A stretch of DNA of 35,620 nt, from the NCBI RefSeq assembly GCF_031180885.1, contig NZ_JAPSLK010000074.1, forward strand, positions 1 through 35,620. The letters run 5' to 3'. Position 1 is the first letter of the stretch. Every line of letters starts with the position of its first letter. Source of the stretch: Saccharothrix sp. Its GTDB lineage: Bacteria; Actinomycetota; Actinomycetes; Mycobacteriales; Pseudonocardiaceae. The position numbers were made by a program, and so were the translations under genes. Below the pieces are notes generated by a model. That model searched no databases. It saw only the letters and a program-made list of their open reading frames with translations, and was not told the DNA's origin. Of the stretch, positions 1 to 8,888 are shown one piece after another.

Positions 1-41
1 GCCCTTCCTGGCAACCGGTAAAGCTGGTTGCCAGGAAGGGC
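1..41. terminator. Perfect 16-bp hairpin, probable terminator
   Basis: The left arm GCCCTTCCTGGCAACC (1-16) is exactly complementary to 26-41, with a 9-nt loop that can close by one more G-C pair and a G-U pair. There is no T-run on either side, which is usual for terminators in GC-rich actinobacteria. It lies about 235 bp beyond the stop of the leftward terC-like gene, so it could end that transcript or one entering from the left. The element touches the window edge and its wider context is unseen. Confidence 0.6.
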
Positions 42-198
42 GAAGCGCGGTTGGGCTGCGCCCAGGCCGTACGGGGGACGAACCGAGGCCCTTCCTGTGG
101 CTTGGCAAGCCCGGGGAGCGCCTGCGGCGCAAAAGCACGCGGCCGGTTGGTGGGTTGTCCGATTTGGACGGCGGCTGCGGTGGGCGTGCTCGGCGGAA

Positions 199-293
199 GT
201 CAGGTGCCTCGGCTCGGCACCGGTTGTCAGGCCTCGGCGCGGCGGCGGGTGTCAGGGCTCGGCTCGGCCGCGAGCGTCAGGCCTCGGCTCGGC
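199..293. repeat. 25-bp tandem repeat, four copies, at the terC-like 3' end
   Basis: Four units start at 199, 226, 251 and 276. Each begins GTCAGG, continues with a CTCGGCTCGGC-like core and ends with about 7 variable bases. Unit spacing is 27, 25 and 25 bp. The last unit contains the TGA stop codon (277-279) of the leftward terC-like gene, so the array begins inside the end of that gene and runs into its 3' flank. No protein-coding role is evident. The spacer-like 7-mers are too short for a CRISPR array. Confidence 0.75.
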
Positions 294-1254
294 GGCTTGC
301 TCGGAGGCTGGTGAACGTGACCACCGCCAGGGTGCCGATGATCACCGCCAGCGACAACGGCGTCGGGATCTCCGGGACGGCCGGCCAGATCCCGTGCGCC
401 CAGTGCAGCACCAACTTCACCCCGATGAACGCCAGGATGATCGCCAGCCCGTGGTTGAGGTGCACCAGCTTCGCCAGCGCCGCGTGCAGCACGAAGTACA
501 GCGCCCGCAACCCCAACAGCGCGAAGGCGTTGGTGGCGAACACCAGATACGGGTCCTCGGTGATCCCGTACACCGCCGGCACCGAGTCCACCGCGAACAC
601 CACGTCGGTCGCGAACACCGCCACCACCACGACCGCCAACGGCGTCAACGCCCGCTTCCCCTTCTCCCGCACGGTCAGCCGGGCCCCGTGGTAGTCGTCG
701 GTCACCGGCATCACCCGGCGCAGCAACCGGACCGAGCGCATGTTCGCCACATCGGGCTCGGCGTCACCCTGCCGCATGACCTTCACCGCCGAGACGAACA
801 GGACCACGCCGAACACCAGGAACGCCCACGTCCCCGCCGCCAGCATCGCCGCGCCCGCCGCGATGAACACACCCCGCAGCACCAGCGCGCCGACGATCCC
901 GTACAGCAGCACCCGCTGCTGCACCGCCGCCGGCACCGCGAAAGCGCCCAGCAGCAGCATGAACACGAACAGGTTGTCCACGGACAGGGACTTCTCGACC
1001 ACGAACCCGGTCATGAACTCCAAGGCCCGGTCGGTGCCCGCGGCGAACCACAGCCACACCCCGAACACCACCGGCAGCGCCAGGTAGAACACCGACCAGC
1101 CGACGGCTTCCTTCATCGACACCTCGTGCGGGCGTCGGGTGACCACGAAGTCGACGACCAGCAGCCCCAGCAGGACGACCACGCTGACCACCCACAACGC
1201 CGGGGTCCCCACGGGCGCGGCGGACTCCGCCAGGATGTGCGTTGAACCGGGCAC
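277..1254 (-). CDS. TerC-family integral membrane protein (probable Mn2+ exporter)
   Basis: A 325-residue polytopic membrane protein of the TerC/Alx/YceF family. The family hallmark VEKSLSVDNLF lies at about residues 86-96, and a second acidic membrane motif (DVVFAVDS) at about 219-227. About nine hydrophobic segments are visible, and the length is normal. TerC-family proteins are linked to manganese efflux, for example metalation of exported proteins in Bacillus and Alx in E. coli. The older tellurite-resistance label is historical and no ter partner genes are present. The GTG start at 1254 has GGAGG 4 nt upstream. The gene sits behind a yybP-ykoY riboswitch, so Mn2+-induced expression is expected. 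It lies downstream of the PKS on the same strand but has its own leader. Confidence 0.92.
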   Translation of the reverse strand: MPGSTHILAESAAPVGTPALWVVSVVVLLGLLVVDFVVTRRPHEVSMKEAVGWSVFYLALPVVFGVWLWFAAGTDRALEFMTGFVVEKSLSVDNLFVFMLLLGAFAVPAAVQQRVLLYGIVGALVLRGVFIAAGAAMLAAGTWAFLVFGVVLFVSAVKVMRQGDAEPDVANMRSVRLLRRVMPVTDDYHGARLTVREKGKRALTPLAVVVVAVFATDVVFAVDSVPAVYGITEDPYLVFATNAFALLGLRALYFVLHAALAKLVHLNHGLAIILAFIGVKLVLHWAHGIWPAVPEIPTPLSLAVIIGTLAVVTFTSLRASRRAEA

Positions 1255-1270
1255 ACTACCTCCTCGAACA

Positions 1271-1378
1271 CCGAGTGCTCGAGGTCTCCTTCACCCGTGC
1301 CGCGGGCGGCCTGCCGGGGACACGCAGGGGTGTCCGTATTGACCGGTCAGACGCTTGGGAAGTACTCCCCTCACCACC
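1271..1378 (-). promoter_or_regulatory. yybP-ykoY manganese riboswitch upstream of the TerC-like gene
   Basis: Read on the minus strand, the leader holds the conserved yybP-ykoY blocks in order: GAGGGGAGUACUUCCC, then GGUCAAUACGG, then a GGACAC/GUGUCC stem (1318-1323 with 1330-1335), then GGGUGAAGGAGACCUC. The GAGG and CCUC ends can close P1. These match the known consensus (GGGGAGUAG, GUCAAU, AAGGAGACC-type L3). Immediately 3', CUCGAG (1281-1286) and UUCGAG (1266-1271) can form a hairpin abutting the GGAGG of the TerC-like gene, a plausible expression platform acting on ribosome access. No A/T-rich promoter could be placed with confidence in 1379-1418. Confidence 0.87.
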
Positions 1379-1418
1379 AGTGTCCCACACTCGTTAAAGG
1401 AACGGTAAAGGAGGTCGG

Positions 1419-4400
1419 TCACCCGGGCAGCACGGACTCGACGTGCGCGGCCAGTTCCGCCGGCGACGGGTGCGCCCACACCTCCGCCGGGGTCAGCGCG
1501 ATCTCCAGGTCGGTCTGGAGCCGCCGGGTCAGGGCCACCGCAAGCAGCGAGTCCAGGCCCACGTCGGTGAACTTCGCGTGGGCCGGCACGGCGGACGGCT
1601 GCGTGCCCAGCAACGTGGCCAGCGCGTGCACGACCGCCTCGCACACCGCCTGCACCCGCGCCGGGCCGGGTTCCTCCGCCCGGACCCGGGCCGCCGGCGC
1701 GTCGCCCTCCAGCACCACCGCGGGACCGTCCTCCAGGTCGGCCAGCAGCGGGTTGTGCCGGGCGTGCGGGAAGGCGCGGAAGAGGCGGTCGGGCTGGTAG
1801 TCGAACACGCCCGTGTTCACCCGTTGGTGGCGGAGAAGTTCACCCAGTGCTGTGAACCCGTCGGTGGTGGAGATGGTGTCGAAGCCGCGTGCCGCGAAGT
1901 GGGTCGCCCGACCGGCCTCGCCCCACGCGCCCCAGTCCACCGACAGGGTGGGCAGGCCCCGGTCGTGCCGCCACCGGGCGAAGGCGTCCACCCACGCGCC
2001 GGCGGCGGCGTAGTTGACCTGGCCCGCGTTGCCCAGCAGCGCCGCCATGGACGAGAACACCACCAGCCAGTCCAGGTCGTGCTCCCGGGTCGCCTCGTGC
2101 AGGTTGACCAGGCCGGTCACCTTGGGGTGCCACACCCGTTCGAGCCGGTCCGGCGTGATGCCGGTGATCGGCGTGTCGTCGAGGACCACGGCGGTGTGCA
2201 GCACGCCGCGCAGGTCCGGTCCGGCGGCTTTCACCAGGCGGCGCACGGTCTCGGGATCGACCACGTCCCCGCGCACGACCTCCACCGGACACCCCACGTC
2301 GATCGGCCCGGCCTCCGAACGACCGCCCAGCACCACGCGCCCGGCCCCGAGCGAGGCGAGCCACCGCGCGGCCTCCAGCCCCAACCCGCGCGTGCCGCCG
2401 GTGATGATGTACGCCGCACCCGGCCGCACGACCGCGCCCCGGGCCCGTGCGAACACCCGCATCCGTTGCCCCGGCGGCGGGAATTCGATGGCGATCCGTC
2501 CAATGTGGTCACCGGACGCCAGCCTCTTGAAGCCCTCCGCCGCCTCGGGCAACGGCACGACCTCCCTGGGCAGCAACGGCAGGCGCCGGTCCCTGATCTC
2601 CGCCGCCACCCTCCGCAGCGCCGCCCGGAACACCGCCGGCTGTTCGAGCGCGGTGAGCACGAGGTCGAGGGCGGTGTAGGTGACGCCGTGCCGGAACGCG
2701 CCGAGGTCGACGCGCGCCCCGTCGTACAGGTCGCGTTTGCCGATCTCGACGAACCGCCCGGTCGGGGCGAGCAGGCCCAGCGAGGCCCGCATCGCCGCCC
2801 CGGTCAGGGAGTTGAGGACCACGTCGACCCCGCGCCCGCCGGTCAGCTCCCGGACCTGGTCGGCGAAGTCGAGGGTGCGCGAGTCGAAGACGTGCGGCAC
2901 GCCGTGCGCGCGCAGGTGGCGGCGCTTGGCCTCGGTGCCGGCGGTGCCGATCACCGACGCGCCGAGCAGCCGGGCCACCTCGACCGCGGCCAGGCCGGTG
3001 CCGCCGGCGGCCGAGTGGATCAGGACGGTCTCGCCCTCGCGCAGGCGGGCGAGGTCGTGCAGCGAGTGCCACGCGGTGAGGTAGGTCAGCACGGACGGGA
3101 CGATGTCCACCGGGTCCACCCCGTCCGGCACCGGCACGGTGAAGTCGGCCGACACCAGGCACTCCGACGCCATGGTCCCGGTGCCGTCCGGCACGACGCT
3201 GACCACGTGGTTGCCGGGCCGGAAGTCGTCGACCCCGGGGCCGACCGCCAGCACCACGCCGGCGGCGTCGGAACCCAGCGCCGGGAGCTGTCCGTCGTCG
3301 GTGGGGTAGATGCCCAGCGCGATCAGGACGTCCCGGAAGTGCACGGTGGCCGCCGCCGGGCGCAGCAGGAGCTGCCCGGGTCCCGGTTCGGGTCGGGGTT
3401 CGCCGGTGGCGACCAGGCGCAGCCGTTCCAGGCCGCCGTCCGGGTCGGGTTCGAGCACGTACCGGTCCTCGCCCGCGACGACGTCCCGTTCACCGGCCGT
3501 GCGCGGCGGTCGAATGGCCAGCGGGGCGTGGGTCAGCCGCGCCGCGTGGCGCAGGCCGGACCGCCACGCGACCTCGGTCTCGGCGGTGCCCGCGAGCAGT
3601 TCCGCGACCAGGTCGTCGGCGTCGTCGCCGTCCACCCAGGTCACCGCGGACTGCGGCTGTTCGATGGACGCCACCCGCAGCACCCCGCGCAGCGCGCACA
3701 CGCCGGGCACCACCGGGTCGCCGTCGAGGACCGCCCGCGCGTTCGCGCTGACCAGCCACAACCGGGGCGGCGACGGGTGGTCCGCGTGCTCGCGCAGCAA
3801 CTCCACCACCCGCGTCACGCGGTCGAGATCGTCGAGGTCGCCCGTGGCGCACCAGACGACACCGGTCGCCTCACCCATGCCGACGACCCGACCGCCCCGG
3901 GCCTCGATGCCGGCGGTGATCGCGTCCGGCAGGCCGGTGCGGTCGCCGGGTTCGGCCACCACGTGCCAGGCGCCGGCTTCCGAGGAGGCCTCGGGCAGGG
4001 GCGCGGGCACCCACGTGATCTCGAACAGCCGGGAGTTCAGCCGGGTCCGGTCGGCGGAGGTCGCGGTGTTGCGCACGAGTTCGACCTCGTCGAGCGCGCC
4101 GACCCACTCCCCCGCCTCGTCGTAGAGGTCGGCGCGGCCGGTCGCGGCGTCCGGGCCGTCGCGCCGCACTTCAGGTCGCACCCACGTGATGCGGCTCGGG
4201 TCGCGCGGGAGCATGATCGCGCCGATCCGGGTGGGCAGCCACGGGCTGTCCGCGTCGGGGTCCACCAGCAGGCTCGCCACCGACAGGATGCAGCCGTCGA
4301 ACAGCACCGGGTGCACCTCGGGGGCCCTGGTGGTGATGGCGGCTTCGTCGGGCACGCGCAGCCTGGTCACGCCACCGTCGGCGATCGCGTCGATGGAGTG

Positions 4401-7400
4401 GAACGCCGGGCCGGTGTCCAGGCCCATCCGCCGGAAGCCCTCGTACAGGGCGTCGGTGGACCAAGTCGTGGTGGGCAGGGGCAACGAGTCGCGGACGTCC
4501 ACGGCCGCCTCGCACCGGGTGGCGGTGGCCGAGGCGACGCGGTCCCACCCGCCGCCGCTGTGCTGGACGACCTCCAGGTTGACGTGCCCGGCGGTGCGGG
4601 TCGCGGCGACCTGCACCGGCACCGAGCCGGCCAGCGGCACCATCCGCTCGAAGCGGACGTCGGTCAGGCACACCTGGTCCGGGGTGCGGCCGAGCAGGTC
4701 GGCGGCGGCGGTCAGGAGCAGTTCGACGTGGGCCGCGCCGGGGACCAGCGGGTTGCCGCGGAGCGTGTGCTGGGCCAGCCAGTCGACGCGGTCGGTGCCC
4801 AGGTCGGCGGACCAGACGTGCCGGGTGCGGTCCTCGGCGTCGGGGTCGGGCACCGCGGAGCGGTCGCCCAGCCACATGTGCGCGGACGTGCCCCGCGACC
4901 CGGACGCCGGTTCCCGCCAGTGCCGGGCGCGGTCGAACGCGGTGGGCGGCAAGGCGGTGAACGCCCCGCCGCCGTTGACCGCGTCGAGGTCCACCGGCAC
5001 GCCGGCGACGTGCAGCGCCGCCGCGGCCCGGCGCAGCACCTTGGCGCAGTCCTGCTCGCGCAGCAGGGAGGGCACGGTCGTCACCGGACTCCGCAAGACC
5101 GAGGCGGTCTCCTCAACGGCTTGGGTCAGCAGCGGATGCGGCGAGATCTCCAGGAACACCCGGTGCCCGTCCTCCACCAGCGCCCGACTGGCGAGGTCGA
5201 ACCGCACCGGGACACGCAGGTTGCGCGCCCAGTACGCGCTGTCGAACACGACGGGTGCCCGCGGGTCACCGGCCGTCGAGTAGAACGGCACCCGCGCCGG
5301 CGCACCCGCCAGCCACGAGGTCAACCTCGCCACGTCACCCAAGATCGGGTCGACCTGCGGCGAATGCGCCGCGACCTCCACCGCGATCCGCTTGCCGAAC
5401 ACCCCCCGCTCCTGCCACCCCCGGAGCAACCGTTCCACCACATCCGGCCCACCAGCCACCACGGTCGACGCAGGCGCGGTGACGACGGCAACGGAAACCC
5501 CGTCAACCCCCTCGATCTCCTCCTCGACCTGCTCGACGGGCAACGCCACGACCGCCATGCACCCACCCGCGACCCGTTGCAGCAGCGAGGACCGCACCAA
5601 CGTGATCCGCATCCCGTCCTCAGGCGTGAGGATCCCCGCAGCAACCGCCGCCGCGGCCTCCCCCATCGAGTGCCCGACCACAGCGGCAGGCCGAACCCCC
5701 CACTCCCGCCACACCTCGGCCAACGCGGTCTGCACCGCGAACACCAAGGGCTGCACCACATCCATGCGCTCCACCGGCGCACGAGACTCCAACATCCGCC
5801 GCACCGACACCGGCTTTTGTCGGTACCCCATGAGATGATCGAACCGGGGGCCGGAGGCCACGCGGTCCAAGCGGTCGATCATGTTGGTGAAGGTTTCGTC
5901 GCGGTCGAGCAGGTCCCGGCCCATCCCGGCCCACTGCGACCCGTGACCCGAGAACACCCACACCGGCGACTCCGGCTCACCCGTCGCCCCCGCGACCACC
6001 GCCGGGTGCTCCTCCCCTCGTGCCACCGCCCGCAGCCCGGCCACCAACTCCTCCCGATCGGCCGCCACCACGCAAGCCCGCGTCGACAGGTGACTCCGGT
6101 GCACCGCAAGCGTGTGAGCGACATCGGCCGGGCGAACTCGCGCCGATTCCACGTGATCAGCCAGCCGCCCCGCCGTCGCCGCGAGCCCACCACCCGACGC
6201 CGCCGACACCGCGTGCACCAACGGCCCGAACACCGGCTTCCGAGCACCATGGCAAGAACCCGAAGCCGCCGGCGCCTCCTCCACGATCACGTGCGAGTTC
6301 GCCCCGGTCACGCCGAACGCCGACACCGCCGCCCGCCGCGGCCCCGACGAACGCCCCGCCGAACGCACCGACGAAGACCCCGCCAAAGCCCCTGACGAAG
6401 ACCCCGACCACGGGGTGGTCTCCGTCGGAACGTAGAACCGGGTCCCCTCCGCCCCGATCTCCGGGTTCCACCGCGTGAAGTGCAGGTTCGCCGGGATCAC
6501 CCCGCGCCCCACCGCCAGCGCCGCCTTGATCAGCCCCAGCACCCCCGCCGCGCTCTCCGGGTGCCCGAAGTTCGTCTTCAACGACCCCAACGCGCACGGC
6601 ACCGCCGACGACCCGTACGCGTCCAACAGCGCCCCGAACTCGATCGGGTCACCCACCGGCGTCCCCGTCCCGTGCGCCTCGACGTACCCGATGTCGTCGG
6701 GAACCACGCCCGCACCGCGCATCGCCGCCATCACCACCGCCCGCTGCGCGGCCCGCGACGGCTGGGTCATGCCCTGGACCCGCCCGGCGTGGTTGATCGC
6801 GCTGCCCGTGATGACCGCCAGCACCCGGTCCCCGTCGCGCTGCGCGTCGGCCAACCGCTTGAGGACCACCATCCCGGCCCCCTCGCCCCGCACGAACCCG
6901 TCCGCGCTCACGTCGAAAGCCGCACACCGCCCGCGCGCCGACAACGCCCCGGCCCGCGCGAACCCGATCAGCCCGCCCCACTCCAACTGCACGGTCGCGC
7001 CCCCGGCCACCGCCAGGTCCGCCTCCCCGGACTCCAGCGCCCGGCACGCCAGGTGCACCGCGACCAGCGACGACGCGCACGCCCCGTCCACCGCGACGGA
7101 CGGCCCGTTGACGTCGAGGATGTACGAGATCCGCCCCGGAGCGCCCGAAGGAACCGCGGAGATCCCGTGGTAGACGTTGAGGTCGGCGAGGGGGAACCGC
7201 TTGGCGTAGTCGGCGGTCGAGATGCCCACGAAGAGCCCGGTCCGCGTCCCGGCCAGCGAGCGCGGCGGCACGCCCGCGTCCTCCAGCGCCTCCCACGTGG
7301 TCTCCATGAGCAGCCGGTGCTGCGGGTCGACGGTGGGCGCGTCCTTGACCGGCACGCCGAAGAACCCCGGGTCGAACAGTTCGACGCCCTCGATGAACGA

Positions 7401-7607
7401 CCCGTTGTCCAACGCCCCGGTGTGGGCGAGGTCGGCGGGCACGGGGCGTTCGTGCTCGGGCCAGCGCAGCGCCGGGCTCGACGTGGCGACCACGTCCCGG
7501 CGGTCGAGCAGCACCTGCCACAGGTCTTCCGCGGACACCACCCCGCCGGGGGCCCGGCACCCGGTGCCGATGATCGCCACGGGGGTCTGCCGTCGCACGT
7601 CGTCCAC
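1419..7607 (-). CDS. Single-module highly reducing type I polyketide synthase (KS-AT-DH-ER-KR-ACP)
   Basis: 2062 residues. KS about 8-430: the active-site Cys177 sits in VDGACASSL, with His in EAHGTGT and NFGH. AT about 535-850: GHSMGE, Ser647, and VAAH at 745-748 where methylmalonyl ATs have YASH and malonyl ATs HAFH. DH about 915-1190: His947 in HTLRGNPLVPG, Asp1104. ER about 1400-1690: nucleotide motif SAAGGTG. KR about 1730-1910: GGTRGLG, an LDD motif of B-type KRs, catalytic Tyr near 1865. ACP: GLDSLL, Ser2020. The AT tail VAAHSPQVDPI resembles mycobacterial Mas/Pks enzymes. There is no loading domain or thioesterase, so the chain must be supplied and released by partners; iteration is an inference. 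The GTG start has AAGGGA upstream. It follows the GGR-like gene after 105 bp. A repeat-derived Ser/Gly insert lies at about 397-421. Confidence 0.95.
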   Translation of the reverse strand: MDDVRRQTPVAIIGTGCRAPGGVVSAEDLWQVLLDRRDVVATSSPALRWPEHERPVPADLAHTGALDNGSFIEGVELFDPGFFGVPVKDAPTVDPQHRLLMETTWEALEDAGVPPRSLAGTRTGLFVGISTADYAKRFPLADLNVYHGISAVPSGAPGRISYILDVNGPSVAVDGACASSLVAVHLACRALESGEADLAVAGGATVQLEWGGLIGFARAGALSARGRCAAFDVSADGFVRGEGAGMVVLKRLADAQRDGDRVLAVITGSAINHAGRVQGMTQPSRAAQRAVVMAAMRGAGVVPDDIGYVEAHGTGTPVGDPIEFGALLDAYGSSAVPCALGSLKTNFGHPESAAGVLGLIKAALAVGRGVIPANLHFTRWNPEIGAEGTRFYVPTETTPWSGSSSGALAGSSSVRSAGRSSGPRRAAVSAFGVTGANSHVIVEEAPAASGSCHGARKPVFGPLVHAVSAASGGGLAATAGRLADHVESARVRPADVAHTLAVHRSHLSTRACVVAADREELVAGLRAVARGEEHPAVVAGATGEPESPVWVFSGHGSQWAGMGRDLLDRDETFTNMIDRLDRVASGPRFDHLMGYRQKPVSVRRMLESRAPVERMDVVQPLVFAVQTALAEVWREWGVRPAAVVGHSMGEAAAAVAAGILTPEDGMRITLVRSSLLQRVAGGCMAVVALPVEQVEEEIEGVDGVSVAVVTAPASTVVAGGPDVVERLLRGWQERGVFGKRIAVEVAAHSPQVDPILGDVARLTSWLAGAPARVPFYSTAGDPRAPVVFDSAYWARNLRVPVRFDLASRALVEDGHRVFLEISPHPLLTQAVEETASVLRSPVTTVPSLLREQDCAKVLRRAAAALHVAGVPVDLDAVNGGGAFTALPPTAFDRARHWREPASGSRGTSAHMWLGDRSAVPDPDAEDRTRHVWSADLGTDRVDWLAQHTLRGNPLVPGAAHVELLLTAAADLLGRTPDQVCLTDVRFERMVPLAGSVPVQVAATRTAGHVNLEVVQHSGGGWDRVASATATRCEAAVDVRDSLPLPTTTWSTDALYEGFRRMGLDTGPAFHSIDAIADGGVTRLRVPDEAAITTRAPEVHPVLFDGCILSVASLLVDPDADSPWLPTRIGAIMLPRDPSRITWVRPEVRRDGPDAATGRADLYDEAGEWVGALDEVELVRNTATSADRTRLNSRLFEITWVPAPLPEASSEAGAWHVVAEPGDRTGLPDAITAGIEARGGRVVGMGEATGVVWCATGDLDDLDRVTRVVELLREHADHPSPPRLWLVSANARAVLDGDPVVPGVCALRGVLRVASIEQPQSAVTWVDGDDADDLVAELLAGTAETEVAWRSGLRHAARLTHAPLAIRPPRTAGERDVVAGEDRYVLEPDPDGGLERLRLVATGEPRPEPGPGQLLLRPAAATVHFRDVLIALGIYPTDDGQLPALGSDAAGVVLAVGPGVDDFRPGNHVVSVVPDGTGTMASECLVSADFTVPVPDGVDPVDIVPSVLTYLTAWHSLHDLARLREGETVLIHSAAGGTGLAAVEVARLLGASVIGTAGTEAKRRHLRAHGVPHVFDSRTLDFADQVRELTGGRGVDVVLNSLTGAAMRASLGLLAPTGRFVEIGKRDLYDGARVDLGAFRHGVTYTALDLVLTALEQPAVFRAALRRVAAEIRDRRLPLLPREVVPLPEAAEGFKRLASGDHIGRIAIEFPPPGQRMRVFARARGAVVRPGAAYIITGGTRGLGLEAARWLASLGAGRVVLGGRSEAGPIDVGCPVEVVRGDVVDPETVRRLVKAAGPDLRGVLHTAVVLDDTPITGITPDRLERVWHPKVTGLVNLHEATREHDLDWLVVFSSMAALLGNAGQVNYAAAGAWVDAFARWRHDRGLPTLSVDWGAWGEAGRATHFAARGFDTISTTDGFTALGELLRHQRVNTGVFDYQPDRLFRAFPHARHNPLLADLEDGPAVVLEGDAPAARVRAEEPGPARVQAVCEAVVHALATLLGTQPSAVPAHAKFTDVGLDSLLAVALTRRLQTDLEIALTPAEVWAHPSPAELAAHVESVLPG
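6346..6417 (-). repeat. 24-bp in-frame tandem repeat inside the PKS ketosynthase
   Basis: GACGAA(G/C) followed by a CCCCG-type block recurs at 6346, 6370 and 6394, a period of exactly 24 bp. It encodes 8-residue units of the type SSSGALAG, SSSVRSAG, RSSGP, placed between the TTPWSG and RRAAVSAFG segments near the KS C-terminal end. Most KS domains have only a few residues here, so this looks like a local repeat expansion in a surface loop. Confidence 0.7.
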
Positions 7608-7633
7608 AGCTGGGTCCCTTCTGCGTCCGGTCG

Positions 7634-7712
7634 GTCAGGCCGGTGGGGACGGTCTGGTGGGTCAAACCGGTGGGGACGGTCTGGGGACGGGCCGGTGGGG
7701 TCGGTCCGGTGG
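7634..7712. repeat. 27-bp direct repeats between the GGR-like gene and the PKS
   Basis: Two near-identical units start at 7634 and 7661, sharing CCGGTGGGGACGGTCTG. A third, degenerate unit begins near 7688. They fill most of the 105-bp gap between the flavoprotein stop (7713) and the PKS ribosome-binding site. On the coding strand the repeats are C-rich (CCCCACCGG). No stable hairpin or promoter hexamers stand out. They could be spacer expansion or repeated protein-binding sites. Confidence 0.6.
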
Positions 7713-8888
7713 TCACCGGAAGAGGTCGATCGCCCGCAGGGCCGCGCGAGCGGCGGGTGTGCCGAGCACGGCGGGGATGGTGGTGCTGCCGGTCAGGTAG
7801 GCGTCGACCCGGCGCCACACCGGCGGCACCGCGGTCAGGGCCGTGTGCAGCACACCGGGGCGCCAGGTGAAGACGTCCATGATCCGGCGGGACGCCCGCA
7901 TCTCGACTTCGAGCGTCGAGCGCACGGCGGCCACGTACTGGTCCCGCGCACGGGCCAGGTCCGGCTCGTGCTCCGCCTTCGCCACCCGCACCGCCGCCTC
8001 CCCGGCCCACGTCCCGGACCGCAGCGCGAACGAGATCCCCTCCCTCGACCAGGGGTCGCACAACCCGGCGGCGTCGCCGGCGACCAGGGTGCGGTGCCGC
8101 GCCAGCGGCGAGTCGGGCCGGCGGCACCGGGTCAGGTGGCCCGTGTCGTGCAGCGGGGTCAGGTGCGCCAAGCCGTGGCGGTCGAGGAAGTCACGCATGT
8201 AGTCCCGGGTCGCCTCGCCCTGCCCGCGCGCCGCGACCACACCCGCCGTGCAGACGTCACCCTTCGGGAACACCCAGCCGAAGGAACCCGGCAGCGGCCC
8301 CCACTCCAGCAGCATCCGGCCGCGCCACCCGGCCGCGGTCCCCCGGTCGACCGGGACCTCGACCTCCAGCGCCAGGTCCACCTGCTCGCACTGCACGCCC
8401 ACGTGGCGGCCGACCCGGCTCGCGCTGCCGTCCGCGCCCACCAGCGCACGAGTGCGGACCACGTCACCGGACCCGGTGCGCAGGGTGACCACGTCGTGGT
8501 GGTCCTCGATCCCGACCACGGTCGTCCGGTCCCGCACGACCGCGCCGGCCTCGGCGGCGACCCTGGTCAGCGCGGCGTCGAGGTCGTCGCGGAACACCAT
8601 CTTGCAGCGCAGCGGCCCGTCGCTGGCCAGCGTGCGCTGCCGCCGCCCGCCCAGGCCGAAGGTGACCGCCTCGATCTCGTCGTGGACGGCCACCCCCAGG
8701 CCCTCGGGCAGGTGGGTCTGCGAGCACCCGATCAGGCCGCCGCCGCAGGTCTTGTAGCGCGGGACGGCGGCGCGTTCCAGCAGCAGCACCCGCCCGCCGG
8801 CCTCGGCCGCCACCCGGGCCGCCGACGCCCCGGCGGGTCCGGCGCCGACGACCACGACGTCCCACAGCTCGTTCCCCTCGGTTGCCAC
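7713..8888 (-). CDS. Geranylgeranyl reductase family FAD-dependent oxidoreductase
   Basis: 391 residues. The N-terminal Rossmann FAD motif is at 15-20 (GAGPAG). It is followed by PRYKTCGGGL at 43-52, the signature of the geranylgeranyl reductase/digeranylglycerophospholipid reductase family, and a second FAD motif (GDAAGLCDPWSREGI) in the C-terminal half. Family members reduce isoprenoid double bonds in chlorophyll, archaeal lipids or menaquinone (mycobacterial MenJ). Others act as tailoring reductases. The GTG at 8888 has GAGG 7 nt upstream and starts directly before the FAD fold, so it is preferred over an ATG 27 bases upstream. It precedes the PKS on the same strand, so co-transcription and a tailoring role on an acyl or polyene product are possible. 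Menaquinone side-chain reduction is the alternative. Confidence 0.88.
   Translation of the reverse strand: MATEGNELWDVVVVGAGPAGASAARVAAEAGGRVLLLERAAVPRYKTCGGGLIGCSQTHLPEGLGVAVHDEIEAVTFGLGGRRQRTLASDGPLRCKMVFRDDLDAALTRVAAEAGAVVRDRTTVVGIEDHHDVVTLRTGSGDVVRTRALVGADGSASRVGRHVGVQCEQVDLALEVEVPVDRGTAAGWRGRMLLEWGPLPGSFGWVFPKGDVCTAGVVAARGQGEATRDYMRDFLDRHGLAHLTPLHDTGHLTRCRRPDSPLARHRTLVAGDAAGLCDPWSREGISFALRSGTWAGEAAVRVAKAEHEPDLARARDQYVAAVRSTLEVEMRASRRIMDVFTWRPGVLHTALTAVPPVWRRVDAYLTGSTTIPAVLGTPAARAALRAIDLFR

Noticed and set aside
199..293. Possible short CRISPR array (repeat with 7-nt variable parts)
   Set aside because: Spacers are far too short, the repeat varies, no cas gene is near and the array overlaps a stop codon.
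277..1254. Tellurium resistance determinant
   Set aside because: Only the TerC family name supports it. There are no terZABDEF-type genes and the manganese riboswitch points to metal homeostasis.
1443..6395. Very long open frame (1650 codons) on the plus strand opposite the PKS
   Set aside because: It is the antisense of a clearly recognisable PKS. The product is His/Arg/Gln/Pro-rich with no domain, as expected from GC-rich complementary codons.
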